Shown: positions 10,370 to 23,800 of the stretch, piece by piece
Layout: each line of letters starts with the position of its first letter
Numbering within the stretch: position 1 is the first letter of the stretch
Origin: Ceriagrion tenellum
Taxonomy: Eukaryota; Arthropoda; Insecta; Odonata; Coenagrionidae
Reading direction: 5' to 3'
Length of the DNA stretch: 64,000 nucleotides
NCBI GenBank assembly: GCA_963169105.1
Contig: OY720636.1
Coordinates: forward strand, 121,848,188-121,912,187
Position numbers and translations under genes: made by a program
Notes under the pieces: model-generated
The model's database searches: none
Seen by the model: the letters and a program-made list of their open reading frames with translations, nothing else
Told to the model about the DNA's origin: nothing

Positions 10370-13300
10370 TTAGTCAAAGATGTTTGAAAAAAACTGATAT
10401 CTTATGAATGTGGAAAAGTTTACGGAGCGAAGTAATTAATCCACCGAGGAGTCGGACCAATATGTTCCAACTGTTAAAGGGATTTTTTAACGAAATCGGC
10501 CACCTTGATGTTTTATTTGTAAAGTAAAGAACTCGTTTATATTCCAAACTAACCAGAAATGCCTGTGAAGCGCCTCACGTACAGCATCTCAGGGTGTTTT
10601 TATTATTGCATTAGCACCATATCCGACTTCAAGGCCACCTTTATACAATGCAGGAGGGTGCCCAAAGAAATTCTCTGTAGCACGGTTTCAGCAGCAGTAA
10701 TAGACTACAGAGGCTGAACTGTCGGGGCAAGAAGCAGTTTGCTGAATTTTAAGCAGTGCTTTCGCGCGGTTACAATTAATTTGCAACCTCACTTTTTTCA
10801 TTCTTGATGTCTTCTCTTATATTATCGCTTACTATTGTTTCTCACATATCATTCGACCCTTGTAGCTTAATTGAACGTCAATATGTGTCATTCAGCTTCC
10901 CCCTAATGGTATTACCTCGTTTTATGGCCATTTAACTATGAAAAATTTCCCATAAAGTTGAAAATTAAGTTAATCCCCACTAAGAGTAGGTAGCTCAGAA
11001 AGAAAACAGGATTGCAAAAGTGGCTAGGTTTTGCAAAGGATAAAACGAGTTAAAGAAAACTTTTTGGTGATGAAAAAGGGCCTAAGACAGAAAAGACAGA
11101 CACGTAAAAAATAAGAAATAAAATAAGAAGATGAATATGAAAGCTTTGGGGATCTATTGCGATATTGGTAGCCTTTCCCATTAAGCAGAGCAACTGTAAG
11201 GATTAGGCCCGAGGAATAAAAAGAGAAGGTTATAGCATTCGCAATCACAGAGGGTAGCGCCTCTGTCAATATGGTGGCTCATGATTTCTTGGGTAACTTG
11301 AATTAAAAGTGGCCATAGCAGAACCGTGCAAGTCTTGAAAACTATTCCTGAAATATTCACGGGGATGAAAAAATTAAAACACCCTCATACATTCGAGGAG
11401 AGATGCAGCAAGGGAGAAACGAAGTCACCTTTATATCTGAAACGGCACGTGTCACAGCCGTTTGTTTACATTTGTACGGTCCTATCCCCCAACCCATTCT
11501 CTCGGAAGGAAACCGTAATCTTGAGCTTGAAAAACTTTGTCCGTTGTCCTCTTTTGTGGTGCGAGCACAGACGGAGAAACACAACACACAGAAAACTTAA
11601 AGGTCATTGAGTGATATGTCCAGTGGCGGACATCATATTTTGAAGAAGGGGTATTGTTGCTAATAATGAATGCTACGCTTTTAAGCAACGAAATATTAAC
11701 CATTTGGCTCATTTCAAGCTCATAAATATTCCAACGATGTTTTTGAATTGAAATGAAACGAATTCATAACTACTGCAGAAAAGACACGATGGAGAAAATC
11801 GGCAATAAAGGAATGCACTCCGAGAAAAATTCATGAAATTAAGAAGACATGAATTGAGAACCAGGGAAGCTGTTGAGAGGGGAAAAATTTAAAGAGAGGG
11901 TCCTTGGAAAATGACCGTAAAACTCTGAGGAGAAAGCGAAAAGTGATTCATAAAAATACACCCGAAGCTGCATCGGCTGGTTTTATGGGATACTAAAATG
12001 GCGCTCTTTTTAAAATACATTAGGAAGAAACCGGAACATTTTTCACATCCATTAATATTTTACAAACAATGCATATGAGTCCAAGCATGGTATGAAATTA
12101 TAGCTTGAATGACAATAACATCCATCAAACCATTGGTTTTAAAAACCCTAAACAGGATCAAAATACTCATAGCAGCATTCACATTTAAGTCATGGCCTTA
12201 AAATCATGACATTTCTCATTTTCAATTTTGTTGACATTTAAGACTAGTACAACAATATCGAATTGCATCCAAGCTTTATAGTCTTCAAATCTTCCATGAT
12301 ATCATGGCCGTTTCTAGACATCAACATTTAATTCTAGTGAATATAAATAACGAATCAAATTGAAACATATATATTAAAGACTATCTATGATATATACATT
12401 TTAATGGCTAAATTAAATCACCTTTTATTAGTCCCACATAAATTCACTTAGGTTGACTTTCACGCAAGGCAACGAGGAGAAATAGCTTTAGCTAGTTTTG
12501 GAGGTGAGTAAAGGAGGTACTAAGGATAATTTTACAGTTTCAACATGAAAATTAATGCTCAAAACTAAAAAACAGGAAAATGATCTTAGTGAAACAATCA
12601 TCTCTTCAAAAGATTTATTATTTCATTTTTCTACTTTTTCATGAATCACATCCGAACTGCGCCTGCCAGAGGTTTTAGGTCGCACTCGTTGTATTTCGAC
12701 GATCTAAATGACTTAAACTAAGAGGGAGATGTTTCCACTCTCGGGATGCTGACTTATCCTCGCGGTCTGATTTTAGTTTCCGTGTAGAGAACCAGAGGGA
12801 ATGTTCTGTATAGTCACGGTCCTTGTTCAATCTTTGAGACCCCTTGATATTGGTGGAATGCTACTTCTGAAAGGACAAATGTTGCATCGTGCGATGCCAA
12901 CCATCACACGGGTGACGACCGCTACCTAGTTTCCTACGCCTCCCTTCACCTCGCCCACTCTCCGTTCATTTGAAGATGAAAAATAGATTGTGTACGGAAA
13001 AAAACTTTGCTAAGCTCAGCACGAGCAATAATGTAAAACACATTCATAACCTTATAGAGTCATGCTAGCAGATAACCACTTTCAAGATAACTGAATCAAA
13101 TAACTCTAAAAGCACAGGAGAGAAAGGCAACGTCGGGGAAGTGGGGAGGCAATGTCTCCGCGGTAGTCATCTCCACCCTCTGACCCTCGTAACAAAAACT
13201 TCGGAGGGAGAATTGAAGAGTGAAAGAGGAAGATAATGAATTAAGAGTAAGATTAGAAATGTTGGGACTATGCAAAGCGCGGAAAAAAATACTTCAGCAG

Positions 13301-14740
13301 AGGAAAGAGAGGAGATTTTGAATTCATCACATTTTTTCGAGGTCAAATGGAAGAATAGCAGCAATAATAGAAGCTATGATAATAGAATGATCTAGGTGGG
13401 TGACAATTGACGTGGAGCTGCTACGCTCATGAAGTAGTGGGTAGAGCAATGGGCGCGGCCGGATAATTTCGCAACATCTTCTAAATATCTAAACTGCAGT
13501 TGAATGAGGCGGAGAGGCATGGGAAAATTAAGGTCCAGAAGCATGATGTCACACGAGGCATAAACGGTTCTTTAAGATATTTACATTAGCCAGAGAGCAG
13601 GAAAATTGACAACCATGGAGAAAACCAGTTTTGATTTAGGAGCGGGATGGTATATTGTAGTATAATTGGATAAAAGATGACGCAAGTAAATATAAATTGA
13701 CAAGAGCTTTTGATTGCTTTTACATAATTTGTGAGGCGCTCGATTCAGCGATTTTACATGGAACAGAGAGAATTAAAGAATAAATTAGGGGTGGAGAGGA
13801 CAGATGGACATATAGTGAAAAAAACGCTTAACTAGACAGCACAGAGGGAGTAAAGGAAAGGGTGTCTACCATCATAATCAGGGAATCATTCCCGGCCCGG
13901 AAGAGAAAGCAGAGAAAATGAAAATCAAAGGTGAGAGTATTTAGACATAAGCTTAGACGATAACCGAGAGTTAGTCAGCCAATCGATGAAGAAATTTCGA
14001 TTATAAATGTAGATGCTTGAGGTTTGTACGTTAAGGATATTGGGTGAAGAATAAAATGAATATATGGGCAACGAGATATTTAAAAAATATAAAGATTAAA
14101 TGGCATACAAAATTGAGGTATGTGGGAGTAGTTCTAGAAAAACATGGGTTTTACCGGTGGGATACGAAGAGCAACTTTCAATTGGCTTAGGAGCCATCAC
14201 ATTAAGAAAGGAGTTGTTCGGGAAACTTGAGAAAAGACCCATAAAAATACTGCTAAGATCCAGGAGCACAAAGATTGATGCAGCAACATAATGAGGTCGA
14301 TGGCAGAAGATATGATTCCTAAAAGACACCTTCATCAAAGAAATTTAGTTCATGTTTGGATTTTCTAGATCGCAATAGGCAAATATCAGATAGAGTGTTT
14401 CGAATGATCAATGATTAAGTTTGAATTTTCAACAAAACTGAGACTGATATCTTTCACAAGATAGGTTGAGTATGGTAGAAAATTTCAGCCACGATCAAAA
14501 GCCTCTAATCGACAGCGGTTTGACGAGTACCAATGATTATTTGGAGAAATATTTAGGTAAAAATTTTAAGCTCCACATTTTACCATAAAAAAGTTGGCGC
14601 ATTATTTGCCGCACTTTCTAGCACATGCTTAGCATGATTCCATCACGAGCCCATCAAACTAATGGGTCGAGCCCAGAGTAAACACAACAGGTTTGAATGA
14701 GATCAAAATTTATACCCAGCGGACTACTCTTAATTAATCA
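10370..14740. other. AT-rich non-coding stretch
   Basis: No recognisable gene or mobile element. Short frames around 11.3-11.7 kb overlap on opposite strands and carry no motif. 13.1-13.3 kb is mildly purine-rich. I see nothing else to annotate. Confidence 0.6.
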
Positions 14741-14789
14741 ATCGTCGTCGTGATTTCGCATATTTACATCATGTTCAGTCAGATCGATA

Positions 14790-15470
14790 CCCTTGTTCCT
14801 TCCAGCCCCCCTCAGAGTCGCCGCCGCCACCGACCAACCCCTCATCCACCACGCCACTGCCCAAACAGCGAAGAAGCCCCCTCCCCGCCCTCCTTCCGAC
14901 ACCACGCTGCACTCACAACTCCGACCGCCCCAACAGTCACTCACTCCACCTCCTCTCTCAAACACCACCACTCCGCTTCCCTCCTCCGTATGTCCCGCGG
15001 TGCGTTTGTGTGTGAGAAAGCTCTTCCGTGACCCGCATTCTCCGAGTAGGTCACGGATGCCAAGTAGACTCACACACGAGCGCGCGCACACACGCTAGAG
15101 ATGGCGGGGAGTGTGAGGTTTGGTTTGGCCGAGGGGGGGAAGGGAGGGAGGAAGGAGGGAAGGAAGGGCGAATGGAGAGGGAGAGAGAGAGAGAGAGAGA
15201 GAGAAGATGAGTGAGGGAATAGGGAGAGGTTTGTGAGTAGAGAGGGGGAGGGGAACGGGGGAGGAGGGAAATAGTGACGCGAAGGGGGAGTGGGGCTGGA
15301 AATAGCGGCGGATAGATGGGGCTACCGTCGCGTCGCCCCCTTCCTCAGTAAGAAGTGACCACCCATTCACATCTCCTCCACGGCTCGGCCAGCCTCCTCT
15401 TCCCCCTCCCACCCACCCCACTCCACCCATTTACCCCTCTCGGCAATCCCTCCATCCTCTCCATTCTACG
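14790..15470. other. GC-rich island with alternating C-rich and G-rich blocks
   Basis: The plus strand is C-rich from about 14800 to 14980, G/A-rich from about 15105 to 15300, and C-rich again from about 15340 to 15450. A GA dinucleotide run lies at 15174-15204. Frames of up to 117 codons on both strands are Pro/Ser/Thr- or Gly/Arg-rich translations of this composition and are not called. The CpG content suggests a promoter-associated island, but no exon or splice pattern can be fixed. G-tracts at 15131-15168 could form a G-quadruplex. Confidence 0.45.
15174..15204. repeat. (GA)n microsatellite
   Basis: An almost uninterrupted run of GA dinucleotides about 30 bases long, within a purine-rich block of the surrounding GC-rich island. 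Confidence 0.9.
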
Positions 15471-15479
15471 GCGGCTTGC

Positions 15480-17340
15480 TATACCAAATAGAGCTTCCCA
15501 AGACCTCTCGACGTCATTCCCACCTTTATAATTTTTGTGTTTCACGCAAAGTTTCTGGAACTATCCGTTTCAATACGCCGCGCGAGGGGTTTTGATGAGT
15601 TTTCGAAAATGTGGCGGAAATGTTTTCACTAGGAAGAAGGTTCCAAAAGTGCCCCGGAGATTTATAAATATTACGGGATTTTTATTCAACAAGAAAGTAT
15701 TGAGCTCAGCTCGTAAGTTACGGGCCTTTTTAGAATAATATTTTTTTCTGATTCTGACCACAAATTCAAACGAACACTTGACACCAATTCCAATACTGTA
15801 GTCCCAGTTATGTATTAGTAGACATGAATCTTTGGTACAAAGGCGGATTGATGCAGTAAGTTGGCTGGTTAAGACAGAACAAAAATCCTAAGAAAAAACA
15901 TGATTTATGTCTGTGGAGATTCGAAAACGTGATTTCCGGATGGAAAGTCTAGCGGGTAACCAGTCTACATACTGTGACAGCAATTTTGATAAATGACGAA
16001 TACATAATGAACAGATGTATTTCGAGAACAAGTAGTAAGACATTAAGCATGCACAACTGATCCCAACTGTGAGAGCTAGTAAAAAAACGGAAGTCTTTTC
16101 GTCAGTGCTACTTAAGGCCTGCAGATGGAAAATATGCAACCCCAGAGAGGAGAAAGGGTTAAGTACAGCACTTGAAAGGGGATCCGAACTAAAGATGGCC
16201 GTGGGTCTATGGCAACATCGGATTTCGTTTCATTCTAATGGGATGGAGCAAGATAAATTATTTTTCGTAATTTAAAAGTAAAACATACAAACGATTCGTA
16301 GTTGAGAATGTGACGAAAAGCATTGATTCGGTGGTTTGATATTTGGAGCGGTGAATGACAAGAACTTGAGGATATTTCCGCCATAGAGGATACTTGGATA
16401 AGCAGATAAATGAAGCACTTTGGGGAGAATGGGAAGGTTGGAGAGTGACCCAACGTTGGCATTAGCCCACTCTTTACGAAGCTGCAAATAGATACACAGT
16501 TAAATGATCCATCTGATGGATGCACTAACACATAAGTGTTCTCCATGTATCACTCAAGTAGGAACCAGAATTCTCTTGAAAAATATTCGCCATCACCGAT
16601 ATTCTAACCTGGAACCTTAGGAAGGAAACCTAGCGCTATAACTACCTCGCATACCCGTTATGGTATCGAGTAAAGTGAAAAATTGAAAGGGAAAAAATTA
16701 CCCGCACAAGGGACGAAATTTCAGAATCATGATGACTCACCCGCACACCCTTGAGGTGGCTTTCAGAAGAACATGTAGCTGTAGGTAGATAATCTGCAAA
16801 AATAAAAATTCGGGTGCCATTATCATCGGTAAATGTGTCGCCCCAACTTCTGGTTACAAATGGCAAGCATTATTTTAGTCACTTACCCGAGTGGAGATTC
16901 ACAGTAAGGAGTACAGACAGATGAGGTGAAAGGTATGTACGTCATTGCTATAATTGTAATGCAAGATGCATGTGGTGGGAAAGATCAACGGCGGACATTA
17001 CCCTGCGGTAACAACGGCGGTAGGCAATCTAACTACGTTAAAAGAAAGACGGAAGAAGAATTAGACTATCATTTCTCGAATGCCGAAATAGCTAAAATAT
17101 TTTTTCAGGGTAGACTGCAGATGCGTTGTGGATATTGGGAGATATCCTTGAGCATCGGATGGTAAATCATTCAACAATGACGAAAGATAAGGCAAAGCTA
17201 GGTTTCCATACAACGACGAAGATAGGCGCGAGAAGTTCAAGATGAAACGAGATTCCCTCAAAATTCTCCTCACAGCATTACCTGTACATTTATAATCTCT
17301 TACATGATTATTTAGCGTAAGATTATCTGATTGCATACTT
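15480..17340. other. AT-rich non-coding stretch with one SINE remnant
   Basis: Apart from the tRNA-like remnant at about 16560-16680, nothing is recognisable. 17000-17340 may include decayed upstream parts of the hAT element that follows, but I cannot align any of it to a BED zinc finger. Confidence 0.5.
16560..16680 (-). repeat. tRNA-derived SINE remnant
   Basis: On the minus strand the order is GCGAGGTAGTTATAGCGCTAG, then CCTAAGGTTCCAGGTTAGAATATCGG. The first resembles the A-box region of tRNA-derived SINEs (GTTATAGCGCTAG is typical of arthropod SINE heads). The second resembles a B box and T-arm, with GGTTCGAATC altered to GGTTAGAATA. Two substitutions in the B box imply that it is not transcribed by RNA polymerase III. 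The family cannot be named. Confidence 0.5.
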
Positions 17341-17358
17341 GAGAATATTCCCACGAAG

Positions 17359-18724
17359 ATGCTACCAAGTTTTGATAGCGCTGATCAGCAATTTAGATGC
17401 ATGGCTCCTATACTTAACCTTGCAGTGCAAGATCGTTTGAGAATTTTGTCTCTGGAGGACGGGGTTACAGAAGACCGACTTCAATTAATTGATAGTGATG
17501 ATATAGATTTTGAATTTGAAGAAGAAAATATATCTTCAGTCGTCAAAATTTGATTTTATTTTCAAAAATTTTAAAAAGTGAGCAGTTACGAAATAAATTC
17601 CGTAGCGCTTGCGAAGCTGGAAGGGAACCATTACAAAACCCTGTAATAGTGTCCCAACTAGATGGAATTCAACGTACGATATGATGGGAGCAGTGCTTAG
17701 CATGAAGAGAGGTGTTTCAATCCTATTCCATAGTATCAGTGACCTGAAACGCCTCAAAATCAGTGAATCGAAATGGGCAATGCTTGAAAATGTTCACAGA
17801 CTTTAAAAAAACTTAAAGTTTTAAGTTCTGATGAAAAGATTAGGAGGATAAAACTACGTTACCACTCGTTACCTTTCCATTAAACGTATTGTGGGATAAG
17901 CTAGAAAAATGGTGGAAATCCTGGATAACAAGCCTGAAAGAAATGAAGGTGATGACAAACTGTTGCTTGCCCATGAAGCTGTTAGGGATAAGAAATTAAA
18001 GCACTACCACATGACGAACTGGATTCATTGCGCGGTATTAATATTAGATCCTCGTCATAAATGTGAAACTTTCTCCATGACGCCATTGGGAAAAGATGTG
18101 CAGGATAAGTCCCTATAGAAATTTGAAGAAATGTTCAGTCTATCAGGATAAGTACTCCTTTTGAATGCAGTCCGCTTAGTCAATGGATCACGAGAATCTT
18201 GAGAGGTCTGCTTTGGTATAAAGTGATGAAGACGACCTGCTAGAAGTATATTCTCAGGATAAGCAGGCACGAGCCAGCACTGAGAGGTATGTTCTTTCGA
18301 CGAAACTTTTCCCTTTATGTATATCTCTTGTAGATTAGGTTCACTTACCATACAATCAGAAAAATTAAATTAATCTCTAAACTTTTATTAAGTTTTTTGA
18401 CTTTTTAATAGAGGTTTTGCCCATTATTTGTTATCAGTTAATGGTTTTACTAAAACTACCCCAAGTCAGCTATTCCAGAATGAAGAAAGGAGGAAAGAAC
18501 CTCAAGACTATCTTCAACGGCCGAGATCCCCTAGTAATGTAAACATATTGACTTGGTGGAAGGCAAATGAGCCAACTTTTCCAGTCCTGGCGAAAATGGC
18601 GAGAGATTTCTATAGCATTCCCGCTACATCTCCCGCTACGAGATTTTTCTCACAGGAAGCATTGACAATGAGAAAGCATAGAAACGCTTGGGCTACGAAT
18701 CTGGCGGAAGTTTTTGTTGTGTGA
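17359..18724 (+). pseudogene. hAT transposase pseudogene
   Basis: In the family, the protein binds the terminal repeats and excises and reinserts the element by a DDE mechanism in an RNase H-like fold. Visible conserved parts are QFRCMAPILNLAVQDRLRIL (a version of the hAT HIRCxAHxLNLVVQ block), PTRWNSTYDM (the RNase H-fold TRWNSTY block), and AVLILDPRHK (a version of the AxxLDPRxK block). The C-terminal dimerisation domain follows, with ILTWWKANEPTFPVLAKMA, IPATSPATRFFS and TMRKHRNAW. The first fragment is in a different frame from the other three. In-frame stops end fragments near 17807 and 18116, and another stop lies near 17897. The final fragment keeps most of the hATC domain. The N-terminal BED finger is not seen. 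Confidence 0.8.
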
Positions 18725-19124
18725 ACTCGTATGTGATATGCAATTTGGCTAGTCAAATAAAAAACTTATCTATATTAACTATTTTAAATTTTTTAAACTA
18801 ATTTTTTAAGCAAAAATTGTCATTCTTTCTTAAACCAATCACATTGTATTAATCGTTATATATTTTAACCTTATGTAGATTTATCTGTACTAATATTGTA
18901 ACTATATAGCCATTTTTCACCAATGTTATGTTTCATATTTCTTGTTTATTCATTCAGTATCCATAGAATCATTGATTGAACATGTAGTTTGATGTACTTG
19001 GTATCCAATTAGATATATATGTATATATTTAAAATTCATATAAATGCCATTACTATTTCGAGTGTACCGATTCAGCGATTACGTATGCAGTGGAAACTGG
19101 GCTTTTTATGGTACTCCATTTTGG

Positions 19125-19197
19125 GGGAAACGAGACGAGTCGAGTCTCGTCCAAGACGAGACTGGCTCAAGTCTCGTCTCGTCTCGCGCCAACACTA
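19125..19197. repeat. hAT right terminus with GAGACGAG subrepeats
   Basis: The motif (C/G)GAGACGAG and its complement CTCGTCTC occur several times in 70 bp, in both orientations (CGAGACGAGTCGAGTCTCGTC, then GTCTCGTCTCGTCTCGCGCC). The segment can therefore fold into alternative hairpins. It ends in CCAACACTA, the complement of TAGTGTTGG. Subterminal repeats like these commonly act as transposase-binding sites in hAT elements; that role is an inference here. Confidence 0.6.
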
Positions 19198-19199
19198 AT

Positions 19200-20300
19200 G
19201 GTCAATCAATATAGACCGTGAGAGCACATAAGATAATGTACAAATACTTTTGTTTTACTCTTTTTAAATATCTCTTTGCTTTTCATTGATAGCTCCGTTT
19301 CGCTTTTTCCAAGGTAACCATGTAGAAATGGAAAAATAGCACCGGGAGACATAAAGGGATGACATGTATTTCGTATTGTTTAGTGGGCCAAAGAGTATGG
19401 TCGAATGGGCAGAATTAACCCGCAGATTGTAGTTCGAGTAACCATGCCACTGGAAATCTACCCAATATTCACAGAAAATAAGTGATGCCCAAAAGGAGCG
19501 GAAACATTTCCTGTGAAATAAACACATCTCAATACATTTATCCCTCATCAAGTGTGTAATATCATGAGTCACGGATTTTTAAGAACGGTTCCACCTGACT
19601 GATTAACTGTAATGCCTGTAGTAAGGTAACACATGTTATTTTCCAATACTTCCGGCTACGATTTGCCAAAATTGAAAAAAAATTAAATCTTCATGGTAAT
19701 TATCACTGATGTGTAGAATCATTAAAAACTATTACGACGACAGCAGGTGAATCAAATGAATTTGAACAAAGTAAATTGTTATATTTTATAATGACGGCTC
19801 CAAATCCCTAAACATTTACTCTCCCTGTTGAAATGCATTAATATGGGGCAATAATTCGCCACAAATCTCACATGGTTACGAGTCATTTCTATTATAGTAT
19901 TTTTACACTGATTCACCGCCGAGAGAATTTCTACCAACACTCATAGGGCCATGCACCCGAAGAGATTGGATCTTCTATCGCTAATTTTAACGTTAGCAGG
20001 ATCAGAGATTAGTCGAAGTTTGGGGAATAGCAATTTAAAACGGCTGGTAGGTTTGCACATATGCAACAATTGTCGGTTTGGGTAATAGAAAAACGTGAGT
20101 TTATGTACATACATAATAATCGATTTTGTCTTCCTATTTGGAGTGCAGATGGACTCTAAATTTACTTTTGTTCTTTAAAAAAATTTGGAACACGCTCATA
20201 GCAGTAAAACGCCACGTAAACGAGACACCACTGGCCTAGTAGGCTGGGCACCATTGACTAGGCCATTAAAACTGCGGTCTCACTGTTGACTTTCTTGAGG
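19200..20300. other. AT-rich non-coding stretch
   Basis: Nothing recognisable. A small hairpin, GGCCTAGT...ACTAGGCC, lies at about 20234-20265. Confidence 0.6.
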
Positions 20301-20890
20301 CGTGAGCTGCAGCCGACGCCTAGTTTCTTCCACTCCAAAGCTTTTAAACTAGCCCTCTAGAGCCCACTCACCGTATATAGTAAAAATGACCTCGAGGGGT
20401 CTCACAACTTGAACAGGGTCCTCAAAACCAACCTCTACAACCCTCGACACTTCAATGACTCGACATACCCCGAACTGGAGCCATGCGCAATACTTCCAAA
20501 TTGGAATCGCACACTTGCTTACACTTGATTTTTCCCATGACCGATGTGAGAGTGTACTGGCATTGAGGACTCGAGAGATTGCAGGAAGCTGGGACCCACA
20601 AGAAGGTGGCTTTGGTACCGGCCGGACTCGTGATCAGGGCGTCGGCGAGACGTCCCTGCATTGGGCCGAAGGCAATAAGGAACTGTGAGAAATGGATGGG
20701 CCCATCGTGAGACTGAGTTTGAGTGCGCGTGGGAGGGTGGGCGGGGCTCCGGGAGGGGAAGTCTACGGAGACGGAAAGGGGGCCGACTGTGGTGCATGGA
20801 GTGTGATGCATGGGAAAACGGGAAGTTTAATGAAAAGCTCACAGAAAAGGTGCTACGAGGTAGAATAGGTTGCGAGCCGCTTGAGACTAC
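20300..20890. other. Moderately GC-rich island
   Basis: This block is less AT-rich than its neighbours and contains CpGs. Overlapping frames of 77-145 codons occur on both strands, and none shows a domain or convincing codon bias. It could be a promoter-proximal or 5' UTR region, but nothing specific supports that. Confidence 0.35.
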
Positions 20891-20899
20891 TCGCGGGTT

Positions 20900-23800
20900 G
20901 GACGCTATACTTAGATAACATGAATAATTGATATCACGCAAGTTTAAGAGTAACAAGGAGGCTATTATTTTAACCTTGCACTATATCTCGAAAACAAATC
21001 AAGGTTAAAACATGAAAAATATTTCAATTCCAATTAATGGGTGAACATAAGTTCATAATTTACAAACACCTTGAAGACAGTACTATGACCATAGCGAGAC
21101 ATTGCGGCATTGTTAACATGCGTTTTACTTTCGTACATAGCTACTTTCAAGTTTTTATCCTATATCCTATATGTTTTCATATCTGGATTTCCAACTTCCC
21201 CTGCTACAAGCCCATGCCAAAGGGGCAGTGTTTTGATCTGATTCCCAGCAACCAAGCCTCAGATAGAAAACTGCGAAAATATTTTGGAAGGTGCTTGAAT
21301 AACTGTTGACCATGGATGAGCAGCTCAACGGAGATATATGAGAAACAAAATTAGTTGACAACATTTAAATTCTGCCTGGCGAGCCGCCGAAGTGGCTTGT
21401 GGCGGAGGGGTTTAAGAACATTGATCATGAAGAAGGGAGAGAATTTTTAACACCGGCGGGGTTGAGAATGGTAAAAAAAATAGAGTTTGTTTTAGTTTTG
21501 ATCGATTAGAGTCCCGCTCTGTTGGAAGGTATATTGAGCGATTTAGTTTCCTCCCTCATAATGAAGAACATACTCCCATAATACGTTTTAATGTTAGCAG
21601 CTGTAGGAGGCATGAATTAAATATTGCATTATTAATGGCACAATAATATACTTATATGCGACTAAAATTCTTGGTAATTATTCTATGTAATTAAATTAAA
21701 ATATCTATAAAAGTCTATAACTTATTTTTTTTTCGCGCGGTACATTTAAAACTCCATCACAACTAAGGTGCTTTTGAGATCCTGAATAACTACTGCGGTG
21801 ACAATTTTATATAAATTAAAAAATAGTTTTTAAAGCACACAAACTAATCATATTTAATTTTTGATGTGATCTATGTGTTAGAGATTCCAAAATTTTAATA
21901 AGGTATCTCTCGATTGCAAACATGTACCATTCTCCATTTTAAAGGGCTGGTATTTTTCGCCAAAAATCTCTTCATGCAGTTCAGTAAGGAACTGATATTT
22001 TCGTTCACTTGGAAGGGTGAGATATTTTCTTCACAATCAAATTCATAGATTTTTGGGTGAAATGATATTTCGCTCAATCTATGTTGAAAAGTAGCCATTC
22101 CTGTACCTATCGTATTTAGTATATCTCTTGCTTACGTCGGTTTCAGCGAAGTACGTCAAAAACAATTTCCTCCGAGGCACTCTAAAAGTCGTGTTATCTG
22201 ATTTTCTGCAGGGGTATTAGCCTATCGTCGGTTTTTCACCGCCGTTATGAATGAGAGAAATGCAACCAACGTTTACCGAATCGCTCCCGTTACCTTTAAT
22301 TACCGATTTTCATTGAATGACGAGTCGTAAAACTTGTAACCACGAAAAATGTTTAAAAATGATGGTCATGAAATCCATGGTAATAGCGAAAACGCACTAG
22401 AAATATCTATGTATTTTTCAAAGAAAAGTTCTGACCTAATTTCGATAATTATGTAAGCATTTGAGACACTTTAGATGATGAAAAAAATGTATTAGTTCTA
22501 CAGGATATTCAATGAAAATAATTTCTGTAAAAATGTGGATAGGAGCACCACAGCTGACAATGGTGCTCCTACCCATGTGATACCTCAAAACCAGGCCATT
22601 GGCCTTCTACGATACATAGATTCCAAATGTTTTTAATTTTGTGTGTACATTTTCCTTGTTTCTGGAAGAAGAAATTAATATATATATTTTACATAAGTAT
22701 ACCATACCAAAATGTTATTAGATGGACTTATGATACTGATATTGCATTCAAAATTAGCATTAACGAAAAATATTACAAATTCCTCCATTCTATTCCGATA
22801 TTGTACCAACATCTTAAGACGCCTTTGGGCGTCATACCGATATAATATGTGATTTCCTTCAAAAGACTGTCATTCATAAGTTTAACTTACACTAGAGAGG
22901 ACTATTGACTGTGGCAAACGACAAACAGAAAAGGGTAAACCATAATTGTTGCTCGGCCGGACGGCATGACGGGAGAATTAAAATTACGTAATTTGCAAAT
23001 GAAACGGATGTGCAATTTCTATCCTTTTGTCACAATTAATATGAAAATTTTTCAAATTTTCGGATAATGATGAAAAAATTCATACCAGAATTCCACTTTC
23101 ACAATTACAGCTCGAAAAAAAACAAACCGTAGACTCTGCAACGCAATTCTAAATTTTACAGGAAATGCCGCGACAGCGAATTAAGCTGCGCGAGATATTG
23201 CGAATTCCACAAAAAAAGTCGTGGGCCAATATTTGGTTTCGAAGCACATTCCAGTGATAAATCAACCAATTTTTTCACTGGAAGATCAAGTAGTTTTACG
23301 GTTTCGAGTAAATTCACCTACTTCTAGACTGGGTCGAGTAGGACTGAGAGCTTCTTCATTCCAAGAAAGCAAATCCATTTTGCTTACATAGCATCACAGA
23401 CTACCTCAAATTCTCGCCGATATCTTGATCATCGCACACCTCGAAGAATTCTCTAGTTAGTTTAAAAACATTAATGCAACATCAAACTTTCATTAAACGT
23501 ATATCCATTTCTTTCTGGTGTCGTTAACATTATCACAAAAAAGATGGTTGGAAAATTTCAAAGCTGAGTTAATTTTACCGACCTAGATTTCTGCAACTAA
23601 TTGCCACTTTATATCCACATCATATTGTATTTCCATTATTAAGGTTGATTAAGTTGTTGAAACAAAAGGTCAGTGCAATAAACTAAGCGTGAAAATTGAT
23701 CTTTAAATTATTAAAAACAACAATTGGTATTTTTCCAAAGGTAAATTTTAAATGGTGCAACTAGTTCGGCACTTATGAGTGGGCTTCAGGTACCTCAAGT

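Larger units (their letters stand above)
17350..19197 (+). mobile_element. Decayed hAT-superfamily DNA transposon
   Basis: Four transposase fragments in order (17359-17553, 17609-17806, 17909-18118, 18428-18724) match the hAT layout, and the sequence ends in a candidate right terminal inverted repeat. Reading inward on the minus strand from 19197, this terminus is TAGTGTTGGCGCGAGACGAG, which fits the hAT consensus start (C/T)A(G)NG. The left terminus was not found, and stops and a frame change break the coding region. The element is therefore a non-autonomous relic. Confidence 0.7.

Noticed and set aside
22541..22570. Short hairpin as a microRNA precursor
   Set aside because: The ten-bp arms are far too short for a precursor hairpin.
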